Part shown: positions 32,653 to 40,745 of the stretch, piece by piece
How positions within the stretch are numbered: the first letter of the stretch is position 1
Layout of the letters: each line of letters opens with the position of its first letter
Assembly (NCBI GenBank): GCA_900546265.1
Contig: URCA01000007.1
Location: 1-64,000, forward strand
Length of the DNA: 64,000 nucleotides
Reading direction: 5' to 3'
Source of the DNA: an uncultured Oscillospiraceae bacterium
Lineage (GTDB): Bacteria > Bacillota > Clostridia > Oscillospirales > Acutalibacteraceae
Position numbers and translations under genes: made by a program
The notes under the pieces: model-generated
What the model was told of the DNA's origin: nothing
The model's input: only the letters and a program-made list of their open reading frames with translations
The model's database searches: none

Positions 32653-33505
32653 TGTAAAGTATCCTTTCATTCAAGATTCTTTTGGGATCAAATTCTGTGC
32701 CGTCACCGTCAAACAGGGTGAGCTGTACGCAGGATCGGGCAAATTCGGTTGTATCGTAGTTGGCGATCAGCAGTTCGGGGTACATTTTTCCGTTGTCATA
32801 CCGCTGCGCAATATTGGAAAGCCTTGCCGTCCCCTCGATCACGATGCCGGGGCGGGCATACAGCTCCCGGATTTCCGGACAGTCGTTGTAGGACAGCAGA
32901 AATTTCCCCTTGATGCTAAGCAGCGTTTCGGCAAGCCTCTTGTGGTCAAAACCGTCTGCTGAAACGGCTTCGTAGTATTGGTCTGCGTTGTAATAGGGCG
33001 GATCACAGTAGAAAAAGCTCTCCGGCCGGTCATACTGTGAAATGAGCCGGATACAATCCTTGTTCTCAACGACCACCTTCTGCAGCCTGCCCGCCGCCGC
33101 GTCAATCAGCGGGAAGTTGTTCCACATGGCGTGGGGCTGGCTCCCGAAGGTAGAGGTTCCGGCGGCGTAGCTGTAGCGGATGAGGGCATAGTAATAGGCG
33201 GCTCTGCGCACATCGGGCAGCGCCGCCTGCGAATGAAGGATTTTCTTCATATATTCAAAATCGAGACGGGAATTGAGCAGATACCGCAGTTCTTCCTTGA
33301 GCTGTTCCGGCTGCTCCCGCACACAGCGGTACAGGTTGACAAGATTGCTGTTAAAGTCGTTGAATACCTCAAAATCGCTGCCGGGCGATTTATGGAACAG
33401 CACCCAGCCCGCACCGCCGAACACTTCGATATATCGCTTGTAGTTCAGCGGAAACCGGGCAAGGATTTCGTCCCGCAAGGCCTTTTTTCCGCCAACCCAT
33501 GCCAT
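32639..33505 (-). CDS. D12-class DNA adenine methylase, 288 aa
   Basis: Adenine-N6 methyltransferase of the Dam/D12 type: MAWVGGKKALRDEILARFP with the S-adenosylmethionine-binding FGGAGWVLFHK, and the catalytic motif DPPY in SFFYCDPPYYNADQYY. I report the ATG at 33505, but no ribosome site fits it. GTG 33526 and ATT 33517 are in-frame alternatives. The upstream 30-codon ORF, which has a strong ribosome site, ends in ...GGERD, and two extra bases in its GAGAGA run would fuse it to this frame. A two-base deletion is therefore possible. It may protect the element or mark its DNA. Confidence 0.85.
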   Translation of the reverse strand: MAWVGGKKALRDEILARFPLNYKRYIEVFGGAGWVLFHKSPGSDFEVFNDFNSNLVNLYRCVREQPEQLKEELRYLLNSRLDFEYMKKILHSQAALPDVRRAAYYYALIRYSYAAGTSTFGSQPHAMWNNFPLIDAAAGRLQKVVVENKDCIRLISQYDRPESFFYCDPPYYNADQYYEAVSADGFDHKRLAETLLSIKGKFLLSYNDCPEIRELYARPGIVIEGTARLSNIAQRYDNGKMYPELLIANYDTTEFARSCVQLTLFDGDGTEFDPKRILNERILYNGTI

Positions 33506-33512
33506 AAAGCTG

Positions 33513-33605
33513 TTAATCTCTTTCACCGCCCATCTTTGGAAAATGCGAAGCATTTTCGGGCGTGAATTCGGTTTGTTTCAAAATTAGTGAAATCATATCA
33601 TTCAC
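33513..33605 (-). CDS. 30-codon ORF before the methylase, possible former N-terminus
   Basis: GTG at 33605 follows GGAGG (forward 33611-33615) by five bases and encodes a 30-residue peptide beginning VNDMISLILKQ. The frame ends at TAA 33513-33515, only eight bases before the methylase ATG. Its GGAGG site can pair with CCTCC just upstream (a 5-base stem with a GTAAA loop, forward 33611-33625), which could hide the ribosome site. Either a leader peptide or the displaced N-terminus of the methylase. Confidence 0.45.
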   Translation of the reverse strand: MNDMISLILKQTEFTPENASHFPKMGGERD

Positions 33606-33657
33606 GCTTACCTCCTTTACGGAGGCGTCTGCGTGTATGAAAACCGCAGGAAACAGA

Positions 33658-33711
33658 AAAAGAGGTCGTTTTCCATGTACGGTGTTCCATACACGCAAAA
33701 CGACCTCTTTT
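33658..33711 (-). terminator. Strong bidirectional terminator with an alternative pairing
   Basis: A perfect 15-base inverted repeat AAAAGAGGTCGTTTT / AAAACGACCTCTTTT (33658-33672 and 33697-33711) with a 24-base loop is followed by Ts on both strands. A second perfect repeat GCGTGTATG (33631-33639) / CATACACGC (33688-33696) uses part of the loop, so two structures compete or form a pseudoknot. Confidence 0.75.
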
Positions 33712-33712
33712 G

Positions 33713-33850
33713 TTAATCTCTGTTATTCAGTTTTTCTCTGAGCCTGTGGATTTCCTGCTCGCAGCGACAGATACGATTGATCTGTATGCAGCACAGGATT
33801 ACCGCGGCAATGCAGCCGCCGAGTAGCAGACCGATGAGAAAGTTCAGCAC
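33713..33850 (-). CDS. DUF3789-like small membrane protein, 45 aa
   Basis: GTG at 33850 overlaps the stop of the YubB-like gene. The product is MLNFLIGLLLGGCIAAVILC followed by a basic-acidic helix (RCEQEIHRLREKLNNRD). One membrane helix and a short charged tail match DUF3789 proteins of ICEs. It is below the usual ORF length limit, but the overlap and the clear composition support it. The stop codon touches the terminator at 33658-33711. Confidence 0.75.
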   Translation of the reverse strand: MLNFLIGLLLGGCIAAVILCCIQINRICRCEQEIHRLREKLNNRD

Positions 33851-34902
33851 AGCTTCATCACCTCGCTTTCCTCCTGCGGCGCATCCGAACGGAGGAATTC
33901 CCCGAGCGTTTGTTCACCGCCGATGAAGTTCGGTTCGGTATCATCGGTAAAGGGGATATATCCCTCCGCGCCGAAATCCAGCGGTTCTTTCGTGATAACG
34001 CTGCCGCCGTGATTAACGCCGACCTTTGGTTCGACAGAACAGAAGCAACCGCCGTCATCGCTGTGGCGCAGGTGATAGCAATACAGCCCCTGCGGGATAT
34101 CCGCGTCGGTCAGCCTGCCGTTGGTAAACAAGGCGAATTTGCCGAGCAACTCAATCTGCTGGTATTCCTCATTTTCCGCATTGATATATTCTGTGCCGCT
34201 GGCATTCAGGTACAAATCCCAATCGGAGGGATCATGCTCCCACGTTGAGCAGGCGAACTCAATCGCTTCCTTTTCACCTTCCGGGAAGTATTCCTCAATT
34301 CGCTCCCCGGCTTTGTAGCTGTATCTGCCGCAGTTTTGGCCGATATCCTCGTCCGCCCATTCGTGTTCCAGCTCAATATCGGGAAACATTTCCGTCAGCT
34401 TTTCAAGAACAGGGTGCGGCGCAGACCATGCGGTCTGGAAGCGCAGGCTGTCACCGTCGTGGTAATCTACACCGCCCTCGTCGTATCCGTAGGCGTTCCA
34501 CTTGGTTCCCCAATTCCGGACGCACCACTCGTACCATGTGGGCGTGCCGAACTGCCGGATATTATTCCAGGCGGTTTTGCCCAGCTCCCATTCTTCGCGG
34601 CGGATATCTGTCCGCTGGCGGAGGAAAACTTTTTCGCTCTCCGCAGGGATGTTTTCAAGCGCTTTAAGGGTGTCATCGGCTGACCGTCCGAAGGTGTATA
34701 CCTCGATAAAATTCCGGTAGGCTTTCAGTCCTCTGTCTGTTCGGCTACCTGCTTCGATATTGAGGCTTTTAGGCATGGGAATGATTTTGTTGAAATCCAC
34801 CGAGCCGACGCCAAGCTCATCGGATTGGATTGCTTCCAGCATTGATCGGATTTTCTCAGGATCACCCTGCAGCGATATATGGTTCGCAACATGATTTGGC
34901 AT
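33844..34902 (-). CDS. YubB-like (DUF1281) protein with LPD28-like C-terminus, 352 aa
   Basis: MPNHVANHISLQGDPEKIRS opens a ferredoxin-like YubB/DUF1281 domain, with TPTWYEWCVRNWGTKWNAYG near residue 120 and the WSAPHPVLEKL.E.FPDIE motif. Residues about 270-330 resemble LPD28 (PQGLYCYHLRHSDDGGCFCS). I start at ATG 34902, eight bases after GGAG; the in-frame GTG at 34911 overlaps the site itself. Fusions of these domains occur in clostridial mobile elements. Function unknown. Confidence 0.8.
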   Translation of the reverse strand: MPNHVANHISLQGDPEKIRSMLEAIQSDELGVGSVDFNKIIPMPKSLNIEAGSRTDRGLKAYRNFIEVYTFGRSADDTLKALENIPAESEKVFLRQRTDIRREEWELGKTAWNNIRQFGTPTWYEWCVRNWGTKWNAYGYDEGGVDYHDGDSLRFQTAWSAPHPVLEKLTEMFPDIELEHEWADEDIGQNCGRYSYKAGERIEEYFPEGEKEAIEFACSTWEHDPSDWDLYLNASGTEYINAENEEYQQIELLGKFALFTNGRLTDADIPQGLYCYHLRHSDDGGCFCSVEPKVGVNHGGSVITKEPLDFGAEGYIPFTDDTEPNFIGGEQTLGEFLRSDAPQEESEVMKLC

Positions 34903-34914
34903 ATTTTTCACTCC

Positions 34915-35208
34915 TTACTGCAATTTCAAATCAAAATCCTGTGATTCGTCCATTTGCTGTTCTTCGGTGAGTTCTTCCGCTGTCAGTGTGCGGAAAGAGT
35001 CCTCGCCAGGGACAAGTCCAAGCTGTCTGCCGTTGTCAAAATGACAGTGCAACGTTCCTATATCATCCACGACCCCGACCGTGCCTCTTGTGTTCGATTC
35101 AATCGGGCGGGGATCATCTCCCATCTGCAAAAGCACGATTCTTGTGCCGGGCGGGTAGTTGTTCTTCATTCTCTCCGCAAATCTGCGTTCTGCTTCAAAT
35201 CGGTTCAT
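34915..35208 (-). CDS. DUF4314-like protein, 97 aa
   Basis: NNYPPGTRIVLLQMGDDPRP followed by GTVGVVDDIGTLHCHFDNGR and QLGLVPGEDSF is the DUF4314 pattern, a small SH3-like beta barrel. I start at ATG 35208 with GGGAG upstream; a longer in-frame version to 35511 overlaps the next gene and has no ribosome site. The C-terminal tail is acidic. It lies 12 bases upstream of the YubB-like gene and is probably co-transcribed. Confidence 0.8.
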   Translation of the reverse strand: MNRFEAERRFAERMKNNYPPGTRIVLLQMGDDPRPIESNTRGTVGVVDDIGTLHCHFDNGRQLGLVPGEDSFRTLTAEELTEEQQMDESQDFDLKLQ

Positions 35209-35249
35209 CCTGTATTCTCCCTTCGTTATAGCTGCATAGTTCCGATGCC

Positions 35250-35942
35250 TTATCCATAGCGCGCCTCCGATCCATTTAAGACCGCCGCGCCATAACGGGA
35301 AATAGCGGCAGCCTGTGCAATGAGACGGAACGCTCTGTCGGAGATGGCTTCCCGATCCGATAGTTCGCACAGGGAAATCTGTTTTTCGCCGGTCTGCAAT
35401 TCCTTTGCGGCTTTCCAGAGAGCATAGCCGTCTGTGGCAATATCGCCGAGGCGGACATTTTCCAGCTTTATCTTGCCGCTGTCTGTGATATGCAGTTTCG
35501 TTTTCATCCACAGGGGATGGTCTGCCGTCAGCAGGTACAGGACGGCCAGCGTCCGATTATCCGGCTTGCGCAGACTGATTTGCTGTGTCTCAAAAATTTG
35601 CCTGTGCCGGTCGTTTTGAAAGAGCATGGGGACATCATCCTTTCGGTCGTATATTTGTGAAAGCCGCCTTTGAAACGGAATATGCTTCACATCTGCAAAG
35701 GCGGCTTTTACAGCTTCTCTAAAAGAGGCGGCTTTGCAGGAAAGCCGAATATCCAGCACCGGACAAACTTTCATAACGCAGCCGTTCCTTTTTCTGTAGT
35801 AGAGGCAGAGCCTGCAATCGCAGTCTTTTTTTCTATATCGGTATGGGCTGCGGTTCCGACCGCCGCCCCGCTGCCTGCTGCCCGGCGGTCGTTTCATCAT
35901 GGCTTCTATGCTATTGAGAGAAGGGGTATTGGTAAAATACAT
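35250..35942 (-). CDS. Hypothetical ICE protein with basic, cysteine-containing N-terminus, 230 aa
   Basis: ATG 35942 follows AGGAG by nine bases; the 74 in-frame codons upstream lie in hairpins and are not coding. Residues 15-60 are Arg-rich and include CDCRLCLYY and GCVMKVCPV, a likely zinc site. The C-terminal half is helical (DIATDGYALWKAAKELQTGE). It is the first gene of the element after the tRNA-proximal end. The family is not recognised; DNA or RNA binding is plausible from composition. Confidence 0.65.
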   Translation of the reverse strand: MYFTNTPSLNSIEAMMKRPPGSRQRGGGRNRSPYRYRKKDCDCRLCLYYRKRNGCVMKVCPVLDIRLSCKAASFREAVKAAFADVKHIPFQRRLSQIYDRKDDVPMLFQNDRHRQIFETQQISLRKPDNRTLAVLYLLTADHPLWMKTKLHITDSGKIKLENVRLGDIATDGYALWKAAKELQTGEKQISLCELSDREAISDRAFRLIAQAAAISRYGAAVLNGSEARYG

Positions 35943-35978
35943 TTTTAATTGCTCCTTTATCGTGAAATAAGAACCTGA

Positions 35979-36009
35979 CCCGCCAACGCAATCACAGATT
36001 GCGGGCGGG
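35979..36009 (-). other. Stem-loop in the leader of the element's first gene
   Basis: CCCGCC-AA-CGCAATC pairs with GATTGCG-GGCGGG (13 pairs, two-base bulge, ACA loop). No U-tract follows. It lies about 37 bases before the start codon at 35942, together with two terminators further upstream. Confidence 0.5.
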
Positions 36010-36038
36010 TACCCCGGAACCTTGTTGCTTACGCAATG

Positions 36039-36072
36039 AAAAAAGCCCGAAGTCTTATGCAAAACTTCGGGC
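36039..36072 (-). terminator. Minus-strand terminator, inner of a tandem pair
   Basis: GCCCGAAGT (36045-36053) and ACTTCGGGC (36064-36072) pair perfectly; on the minus strand the stem is followed by TTTTTTC. It lies upstream of the first ICE gene. Confidence 0.75.
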
Positions 36073-36082
36073 AGTAGGTAAC

Positions 36083-36118
36083 AAAAAACGGCGGACAAGT
36101 TTTTAATACCTGTCCGCC
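36083..36118 (-). terminator. Minus-strand terminator, outer of a tandem pair
   Basis: GGCGGACA (36090-36097) and TGTCCGCC (36111-36118) pair perfectly; on the minus strand GTTTTTTG follows. It may shield the element from transcription that reads through from the tRNA. Confidence 0.75.
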
Positions 36119-36121
36119 GCC

Positions 36122-36145
36122 TGTACGGGTATTTAGTTGTACGGG
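36122..36145. repeat. Direct repeats TGTACGGG near the element end
   Basis: TGTACGGG occurs at 36122-36129 and 36138-36145, a 16-base period. Short direct repeats close to an ICE end are typical arm-type sites for integrase or excisionase. No promoter is evident here. The remaining bases from 36146 to 36224 show no gene. Confidence 0.4.
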
Positions 36146-36224
36146 AGTTCAAAACCGCACACAAAGGGGAAAATGCGTTTTTTCATCTTCAAATATGCGT
36201 CTTAAAATCCCGGCTTTAGATAGC

Positions 36225-36252
36225 AAAAACCCCCGATTGTATCGGGGGTTTT
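36225..36252 (-). terminator. Terminator of the tRNA-Arg gene
   Basis: AAACCCCCGAT (36227-36237) and ATCGGGGGTTT (36241-36251) pair perfectly around a TGT loop, with a T-run on the minus strand. It lies 31 bases after the tRNA 3' end. Confidence 0.8.
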
Positions 36253-36282
36253 GCGGAACATATCTATTTTATGTTCCTGTTA

Positions 36283-36359
36283 TGGTGCGCCCGAAGGGAT
36301 TCGAACCCCTGACCTTTTGGTTCGTAGCCAAACACTCTATCCAACTGAGCTACGAGCGC
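36283..36359 (-). tRNA. tRNA-Arg (anticodon ACG)
   Basis: The 77-base cloverleaf reads GCGCTCG acceptor, a D arm with TAGCTCAGTTGGATAGAG, an anticodon loop CTACGAA with ACG, a T arm GGGGTTCGAATCCCT and CGGGCGC closing the acceptor, then A and an encoded CCA. The acceptor pairs fully with one G-U. The ICE lies against its 3' side, and 3' ends of tRNA genes are common integration targets. Confidence 0.96.
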
Positions 36360-36452
36360 ATAGGCTGTCCTTTTGAACAGCATAATAGATTATAGGGGGT
36401 TTTCCTCGGAATGTCAAGCGATATTTTTGCATTTTTTCGGTTTTTTCCAAAC

Positions 36453-36488
36453 AAAAGCGGCCGCCCACACGACGGGCGGCCGCTTTTT
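36453..36488 (-). terminator. Terminator after htpG
   Basis: AAAAGCGGCCGCCC (36453-36466) pairs with GGGCGGCCGCTTTT (36474-36487), loop ACACGAC, with T-runs on both strands. It lies 25 bases after the htpG stop. Confidence 0.85.
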
Positions 36489-36512
36489 CCGCACAATAGC
36501 GCGCGGTTTCGC

Positions 36513-38402
36513 TTATTTCTGCTCCGCCATCAGGCCGCAGATCTGATTCGAGAACTCCACCGGGTCCTCCACCGACATCCCCTCGATGAGAAGGGCCTGG
36601 GCGTACAGAAGCTGGCTGTAGGTTTTCAGCTTCTCCTTGTCGGTTTCATACAGGGCGGTCAGTGTGGCAAAAATGGGGTGGCTTTCGTTGACCTCCAGCA
36701 CCCGCTCGGCCTTGACCTTGTTGTCGGTGGGCATGGCGTTGAGCACCTTTTCCATCTCGAGGGACAGCTCGCCGGCGGATGCCAGGCAGACGGGGTGGGT
36801 TTTCAGCCGCCGGGACAGGCGCACGGTCTGCACCTTGCCGTCGAGGGCCTCGGTCATGAAGGCGAAGAGATCCTTGTTTTCCTCCTGCTGCTTCTGCTCC
36901 TCTTCCTTCTCCTCCGGGGTATCCAGATCGAGATCGCCGGCGGAGACCGACTTGAACTCCTTGCCGTCCAGGTCATGGAGCACCTTGAGGGCGAATTCGT
37001 CCACATCCTCGGTCAGATAGAGGATTTCATAGCCCTTGTCCCGTACCAGCTCGGTCTGGGGCAGCTTTTCGATTTTTTCCACCGACTGGCCGCAGGCGTA
37101 GTAGATGCAGGTCTGGCCTTCCTTCATCCGGGAGACGTACTCGGCGAAGGTCACCGGCTTTTTCTCGGTGGAGGAGTAGAACAGCAGCAGATCCTTCAGG
37201 ACGTCCTTGTTGCGGCCGAACTCGTTATACACCCCGTATTTCAGCTGCAGGCCGAAATTTTTGAAGAAGGTCTCGTATTTCTCCCGATCGTTTTCCAGCA
37301 TGGAGAGCAGCTCGGACTTGATTTTCTTTTCCAGGCGGGAGGCGATGATCTTCAGCTGCCGGTCGTGCTGGAGCATCTCGCGGGAGATGTTCAGGGAGAG
37401 ATCCTGGCTGTCCACCAGGCCCTTGACAAAGCTGAAGTGATCGGGCAGCAGGTCGGCGCATTTGTCCATGATGAGCACGCCGCTGGCGTACAGCTGCAGG
37501 CCCTTCTCGTAGTCCCGGCTGTAGTAGTTATAGGGGGCGCGGGCGGGGATGAACAGCAGGGCGTTGTAGGTCGCGGCGCCCTCGGTGCTGGAATGGATGA
37601 CCCTGGCCGGGTTCTCGAAGTCGTGGAACTTCTCTTTATAGAAAGCGTTGTAATCCTCTTCGGTCAGCTCACTTTTGTTTTTCTTCCACAGGGGCACCAT
37701 GCTGTTGAGGGTTTCCACCTCGGTATAGGTCTCGTATTCGCTGTCGCTGCCCTCCTTCAGGCGGCTGCGCTCCATCTCCATTTTGATGGGGTAGCGGATG
37801 TAATCGGAATACTTCTTGACCAGGGCCTGCAGCCGGTAGGGCTCCAGAAATTCGTCATAGTTCTCGTCGTCCGCGTTCGGCTTGATGTGCAGGATGATGC
37901 GGGTGCCGTGGTCCTCTTTCTCGCAGGGCTCCACCGTGTAGCCCGCCGCACCGTGAGACTCCCAGCAAAAGGCTTCGTCCGCGCCGAAGGCCCGGCTTTC
38001 CACCCGCACGCAGTCGGCCACCATGAAGGCGGAGTAAAAGCCCACGCCGAACTGGCCGATGATGTCCACGTCCTCCTTGGCCTCGTTCTCCTTTTTGAAG
38101 GCCAGGGAGCCGCTCTTGGCGATGGTGCCGAGGTTGCTCTCCAGCTCCTCCTTGGTCATGCCGATGCCGTTATCCTCCAGGGTGAGGATCCGGTTGTCCT
38201 TGTCCGCCGTGAGCTGGATGGTGAAATCCTCCCGGCTGACGCCGGTGACGTCGGCGGTCAGCGACCGGTAATACAGCTTGTCCATCGCGTCGCTGGCGTT
38301 GGAAATCAGCTCCCGCAGGAAAATCTCCTTATGGGTGTAGATCGAGTTGATCATCAGGTCCAGCAGCCGCTTGGATTCGGCCTTGAACTGTTTGGTTCCC
38401 AT
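36513..38402 (-). CDS. htpG: Chaperone HtpG (Hsp90)
   Basis: An ATP-dependent Hsp90-family chaperone of 629 residues, the usual bacterial length. The GHKL ATPase motifs are all present in the N-domain: [21 protein letters not shown] and [11 protein letters not shown]. The middle domain has the conserved [14 protein letters not shown] and [12 protein letters not shown] segments. A short Glu/Lys/Gln-rich linker near residue 490 precedes the C-terminal dimerisation domain. It is monocistronic, with a consensus-like promoter, a perfect CIRCE operator upstream and a terminator downstream. Confidence 0.97.
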   Translation of the reverse strand: MGTKQFKAESKRLLDLMINSIYTHKEIFLRELISNASDAMDKLYYRSLTADVTGVSREDFTIQLTADKDNRILTLEDNGIGMTKEELESNLGTIAKSGSLAFKKENEAKEDVDIIGQFGVGFYSAFMVADCVRVESRAFGADEAFCWESHGAAGYTVEPCEKEDHGTRIILHIKPNADDENYDEFLEPYRLQALVKKYSDYIRYPIKMEMERSRLKEGSDSEYETYTEVETLNSMVPLWKKNKSELTEEDYNAFYKEKFHDFENPARVIHSSTEGAATYNALLFIPARAPYNYYSRDYEKGLQLYASGVLIMDKCADLLPDHFSFVKGLVDSQDLSLNISREMLQHDRQLKIIASRLEKKIKSELLSMLENDREKYETFFKNFGLQLKYGVYNEFGRNKDVLKDLLLFYSSTEKKPVTFAEYVSRMKEGQTCIYYACGQSVEKIEKLPQTELVRDKGYEILYLTEDVDEFALKVLHDLDGKEFKSVSAGDLDLDTPEEKEEEQKQQEENKDLFAFMTEALDGKVQTVRLSRRLKTHPVCLASAGELSLEMEKVLNAMPTDNKVKAERVLEVNESHPIFATLTALYETDKEKLKTYSQLLYAQALLIEGMSVEDPVEFSNQICGLMAEQK

Positions 38403-38447
38403 TGCAATCCCTCGCTTTTACATGTTGTACCGGGGCGGCGAAGAGTG

Positions 38448-38474
38448 TTAGCACTCGCCGCGCCAGAGTGCTAA
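38448..38474 (-). promoter_or_regulatory. CIRCE operator (HrcA binding site) of htpG
   Basis: TTAGCACTC (38448-38456), nine bases, GAGTGCTAA (38466-38474) is an exact match to the CIRCE consensus. It lies between the htpG promoter and the start codon, so HrcA should repress htpG until heat shock. In Bacillus subtilis htpG is not HrcA-controlled, so this differs from that model. Confidence 0.95.
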
Positions 38475-38479
38475 AATAG

Positions 38480-38508
38480 AGTATAATCCAATTGAAGAGA
38501 AAGCGCAA
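38480..38508 (-). promoter_or_regulatory. Sigma-A type promoter of htpG
   Basis: On the minus strand TTGCGC (38503-38508), 17 bases and TATACT (38480-38485). The expected start site falls at the upstream edge of the CIRCE repeat. Confidence 0.7.
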
Positions 38509-38688
38509 GGCGTATTTGTTAAAAAATTGTAAAAGCTGATAAGGGAACGATTTCCGGAAAGGGGAAGGGGGCGGATTCGCGGGAAAAGCGGTAGACTTTT
38601 TGACGGACATGTTGTATATTAAGTTAGATACAATTCTTTAGCAAAGGCAGCGCGGGGGTTCACCCCGCTGAATAAAGGGAGATTCCAT

Positions 38689-39423
38689 ATGCCGAACAAA
38701 AAACGCAGACGAAAAAGACGGCGGGCGCTGCGCATACTGGTGGTCGCCCTGGGGGCGGTCGCGGTCGTGGGCGCGGCAGCCGGCCTGGTGGGCGGCGCCA
38801 TCTGGCTGGCCGTGGCCCATCCGGACAAGCCTTCCTCCGGCCAGTCGGAGCCGGCGGGCCCGCCGGCTTCCTCGGCCGCATCCGCGACGCTCCCCGCCGC
38901 GACAACCGACGAGCCCGCGGAGACGACGACCCCCGCTCCGGCGCGGCCGGCCACCACCACACGCAGAGCGGCCACCCCTGGCTCCACCACCCGCGGTTCC
39001 ACCACCGCGGCGGCGGTGGATACGCAGGCGCTCAACCAGAAGCTCGACGACATTCTGGCGAAAAACGGGCGCACGCCCAAGGCCATCTACGACTATGTGC
39101 ACGGGCACATGACCTATAAGAGCATGGCGCGGGGCAGCTCCTATGAGGAGATGGCTCTGTACGCTATCAAATACGGCAAGGGCTCCTGCTACCAATTCAC
39201 CGCGCTGACCTATCTGCTGCTCAAACGGGCGGGCTACGACGCGTATTACATCGACGGCAACGGCTGGCAGGGCGGCGGGCCGCACACCTGGGTGATGGCC
39301 TATTTCGACGGGGGCTGGTATTTCATCGATTCCGTGTACGTCCGTTCCGCCAAGCTGACGCGGGCCGATCTGCTCCGCATCGGGTACAAGTGGGACGAAA
39401 GCCAATACCCCGCCTGCACCTGA
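38689..39423 (+). CDS. Membrane-anchored transglutaminase-like protein, 244 aa
   Basis: A basic N-terminus (KKRRRKRRRALR) and one membrane helix (about residues 15-43) are followed by a Thr/Pro/Ala-rich linker to residue 110 and a transglutaminase-like domain. The expected triad is present: Cys in GKGSCYQFTAL, His in GGGPHTWVMAY and Asp in WYFIDSVY. The domain faces outside. GGGAG precedes the ATG. Members act as transamidases or cysteine proteases on envelope substrates; the substrate here is unknown. The M15-type lipoprotein gene follows 35 bases later. Confidence 0.85.
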   Translation: MPNKKRRRKRRRALRILVVALGAVAVVGAAAGLVGGAIWLAVAHPDKPSSGQSEPAGPPASSAASATLPAATTDEPAETTTPAPARPATTTRRAATPGSTTRGSTTAAAVDTQALNQKLDDILAKNGRTPKAIYDYVHGHMTYKSMARGSSYEEMALYAIKYGKGSCYQFTALTYLLLKRAGYDAYYIDGNGWQGGGPHTWVMAYFDGGWYFIDSVYVRSAKLTRADLLRIGYKWDESQYPACT

Positions 39424-39458
39424 GAACGGGAGCGGGCCGCCGGAAAGGACGGGATTTC

Positions 39459-40658
39459 ATGACACGCAACCGACGGCTGGCCGCCGTCTTACTGACGGGG
39501 GCGGGCCTTATCGCGATGCTGGGAGGCTGCACGCCCGCCGCGCCGGCGGACGGGGACGCGTCCTCCCGCGCGCAAACCCCGGCGACGACGGGCACGGCGG
39601 CGCCGCCCCCCCCGCCCGAGGAGGCGGTGACCGACCCGGTCACCGGCGTGCTGTGCGTAAACGCCAACCTGACGGGCAAGACGGACAGCCAGTTCGAGCT
39701 GCCGCTGGCGGGGGCGACCGGGTACGCGTCGGTTCCGCTGAGCCTGACGGCCACGGCGGGAGGGACGGACAAGACGGCGGAGCTGAAAGCGGGGGAAGCC
39801 TTCCGCATCCTCGAGGAGCAGGGGGACAGCTGGCGGGTGGAAACCAGGGGCGGCGCGTCCGGCTGGGTGCCCCACCGGTACGCCTTTGTCAACCTACCGG
39901 ATATCCTGCCCTCCATCGTGTACGACATCACCAACGCCGACGCCTCGGTGTTCGTCAGCGCGGGCAAGGACATCCCGGGCATCACGGGACAGAAGCTGTA
40001 CGACAGCCGGATGCTCAACGAGAGGCTGGAGGACAACGAATACCTGGTGCCGGTGCTCTACGCCATGGCAAAGAAGATAGCGGCGGCCCAGAAGGCCGCC
40101 CTTGCCAAGGGGGACACGCTGGTCATAGTGGAGACCTTCCGGCCGCTGGACACCCAGCTGCTGGTGGCCAAGCAGCTGGGTGCCCTGAGCGACGCGGACA
40201 GCGAGGTGCGCCGGGGAATTTCCACCGCGCCCTGGGGGATCGGCTGGTTCATCGCCAACCAGGTGTCCACCCATCAGAAGGGGTGCGCCATGGACGTGAC
40301 GCTGGCCAAGCTGAAAACGGTGCGCCGCTACCGCAGCGGCGCGTATGTCTACAGCCGGGCGTCGCTTTACGAGCCGTACGAGATGCCCACCCCCATCCAT
40401 GAGCTGAGCAGCCGGGCGGTGTCCCTGGCAAAGCCGGTAAACTCCCGCTCCGCCACCGCGTGGAAGGCGGTGGCGGCCGCCCCCACCATGAACGAGCCGG
40501 CGCTCAAGCTGCGGCAGTACTGCACCGACGCGGGCCTGTCCCCCCTGGCGTCGGAATGGTGGCATTTCAACGATCTCGAGGCCAACGCGGCCATCGGCAG
40601 CCGCTACATGACCACGGCGTTCCAGGTGGCCGACTGTCTGACCGCCGCCTGCCCCTGA
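39459..40658 (+). CDS. Lipoprotein with SH3-like and M15 (D-Ala-D-Ala) peptidase domains, 399 aa
   Basis: A lipobox LGGC at residues 21-24 marks a lipoprotein. An SH3-like wall-binding segment (about residues 65-140, SFRILEEQGDSWRVE-type) precedes a peptidase domain. The zinc-site motifs of the M15 family are THQKGCAMDVTL and SEWWHFND, His and Asp/Glu ligands in the VanX/D-Ala-D-Ala dipeptidase order. I start at ATG 39459; an in-frame extension to 39390 would overlap the previous gene. The likely role is trimming of peptidoglycan stem peptides. Confidence 0.8.
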   Translation: MTRNRRLAAVLLTGAGLIAMLGGCTPAAPADGDASSRAQTPATTGTAAPPPPPEEAVTDPVTGVLCVNANLTGKTDSQFELPLAGATGYASVPLSLTATAGGTDKTAELKAGEAFRILEEQGDSWRVETRGGASGWVPHRYAFVNLPDILPSIVYDITNADASVFVSAGKDIPGITGQKLYDSRMLNERLEDNEYLVPVLYAMAKKIAAAQKAALAKGDTLVIVETFRPLDTQLLVAKQLGALSDADSEVRRGISTAPWGIGWFIANQVSTHQKGCAMDVTLAKLKTVRRYRSGAYVYSRASLYEPYEMPTPIHELSSRAVSLAKPVNSRSATAWKAVAAAPTMNEPALKLRQYCTDAGLSPLASEWWHFNDLEANAAIGSRYMTTAFQVADCLTAACP

Positions 40659-40745
40659 TCGGCGGCGGGGCCGGTTTCCGGTCTTGTTTTACGATGAAGT
40701 TCCCTTGACCACAAACGCTACGGGCCGAAAGGTGTTACGACGTTT

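Noticed and set aside
33513..33698. 61-residue ORF reading through the terminator before the methylase
   Set aside because: Only its last 30 codons, after the GGAGG site, are plausible; the first half lies in the terminator stem.
36195..36395. 66-residue rightward ORF over the tRNA gene
   Set aside because: It reads through the antisense strand of a complete tRNA and its terminator.
36411..38474. 687-residue rightward ORF opposite htpG
   Set aside because: It is an antisense shadow of a highly conserved gene in GC-rich DNA; its sequence is low-complexity and matches no family.
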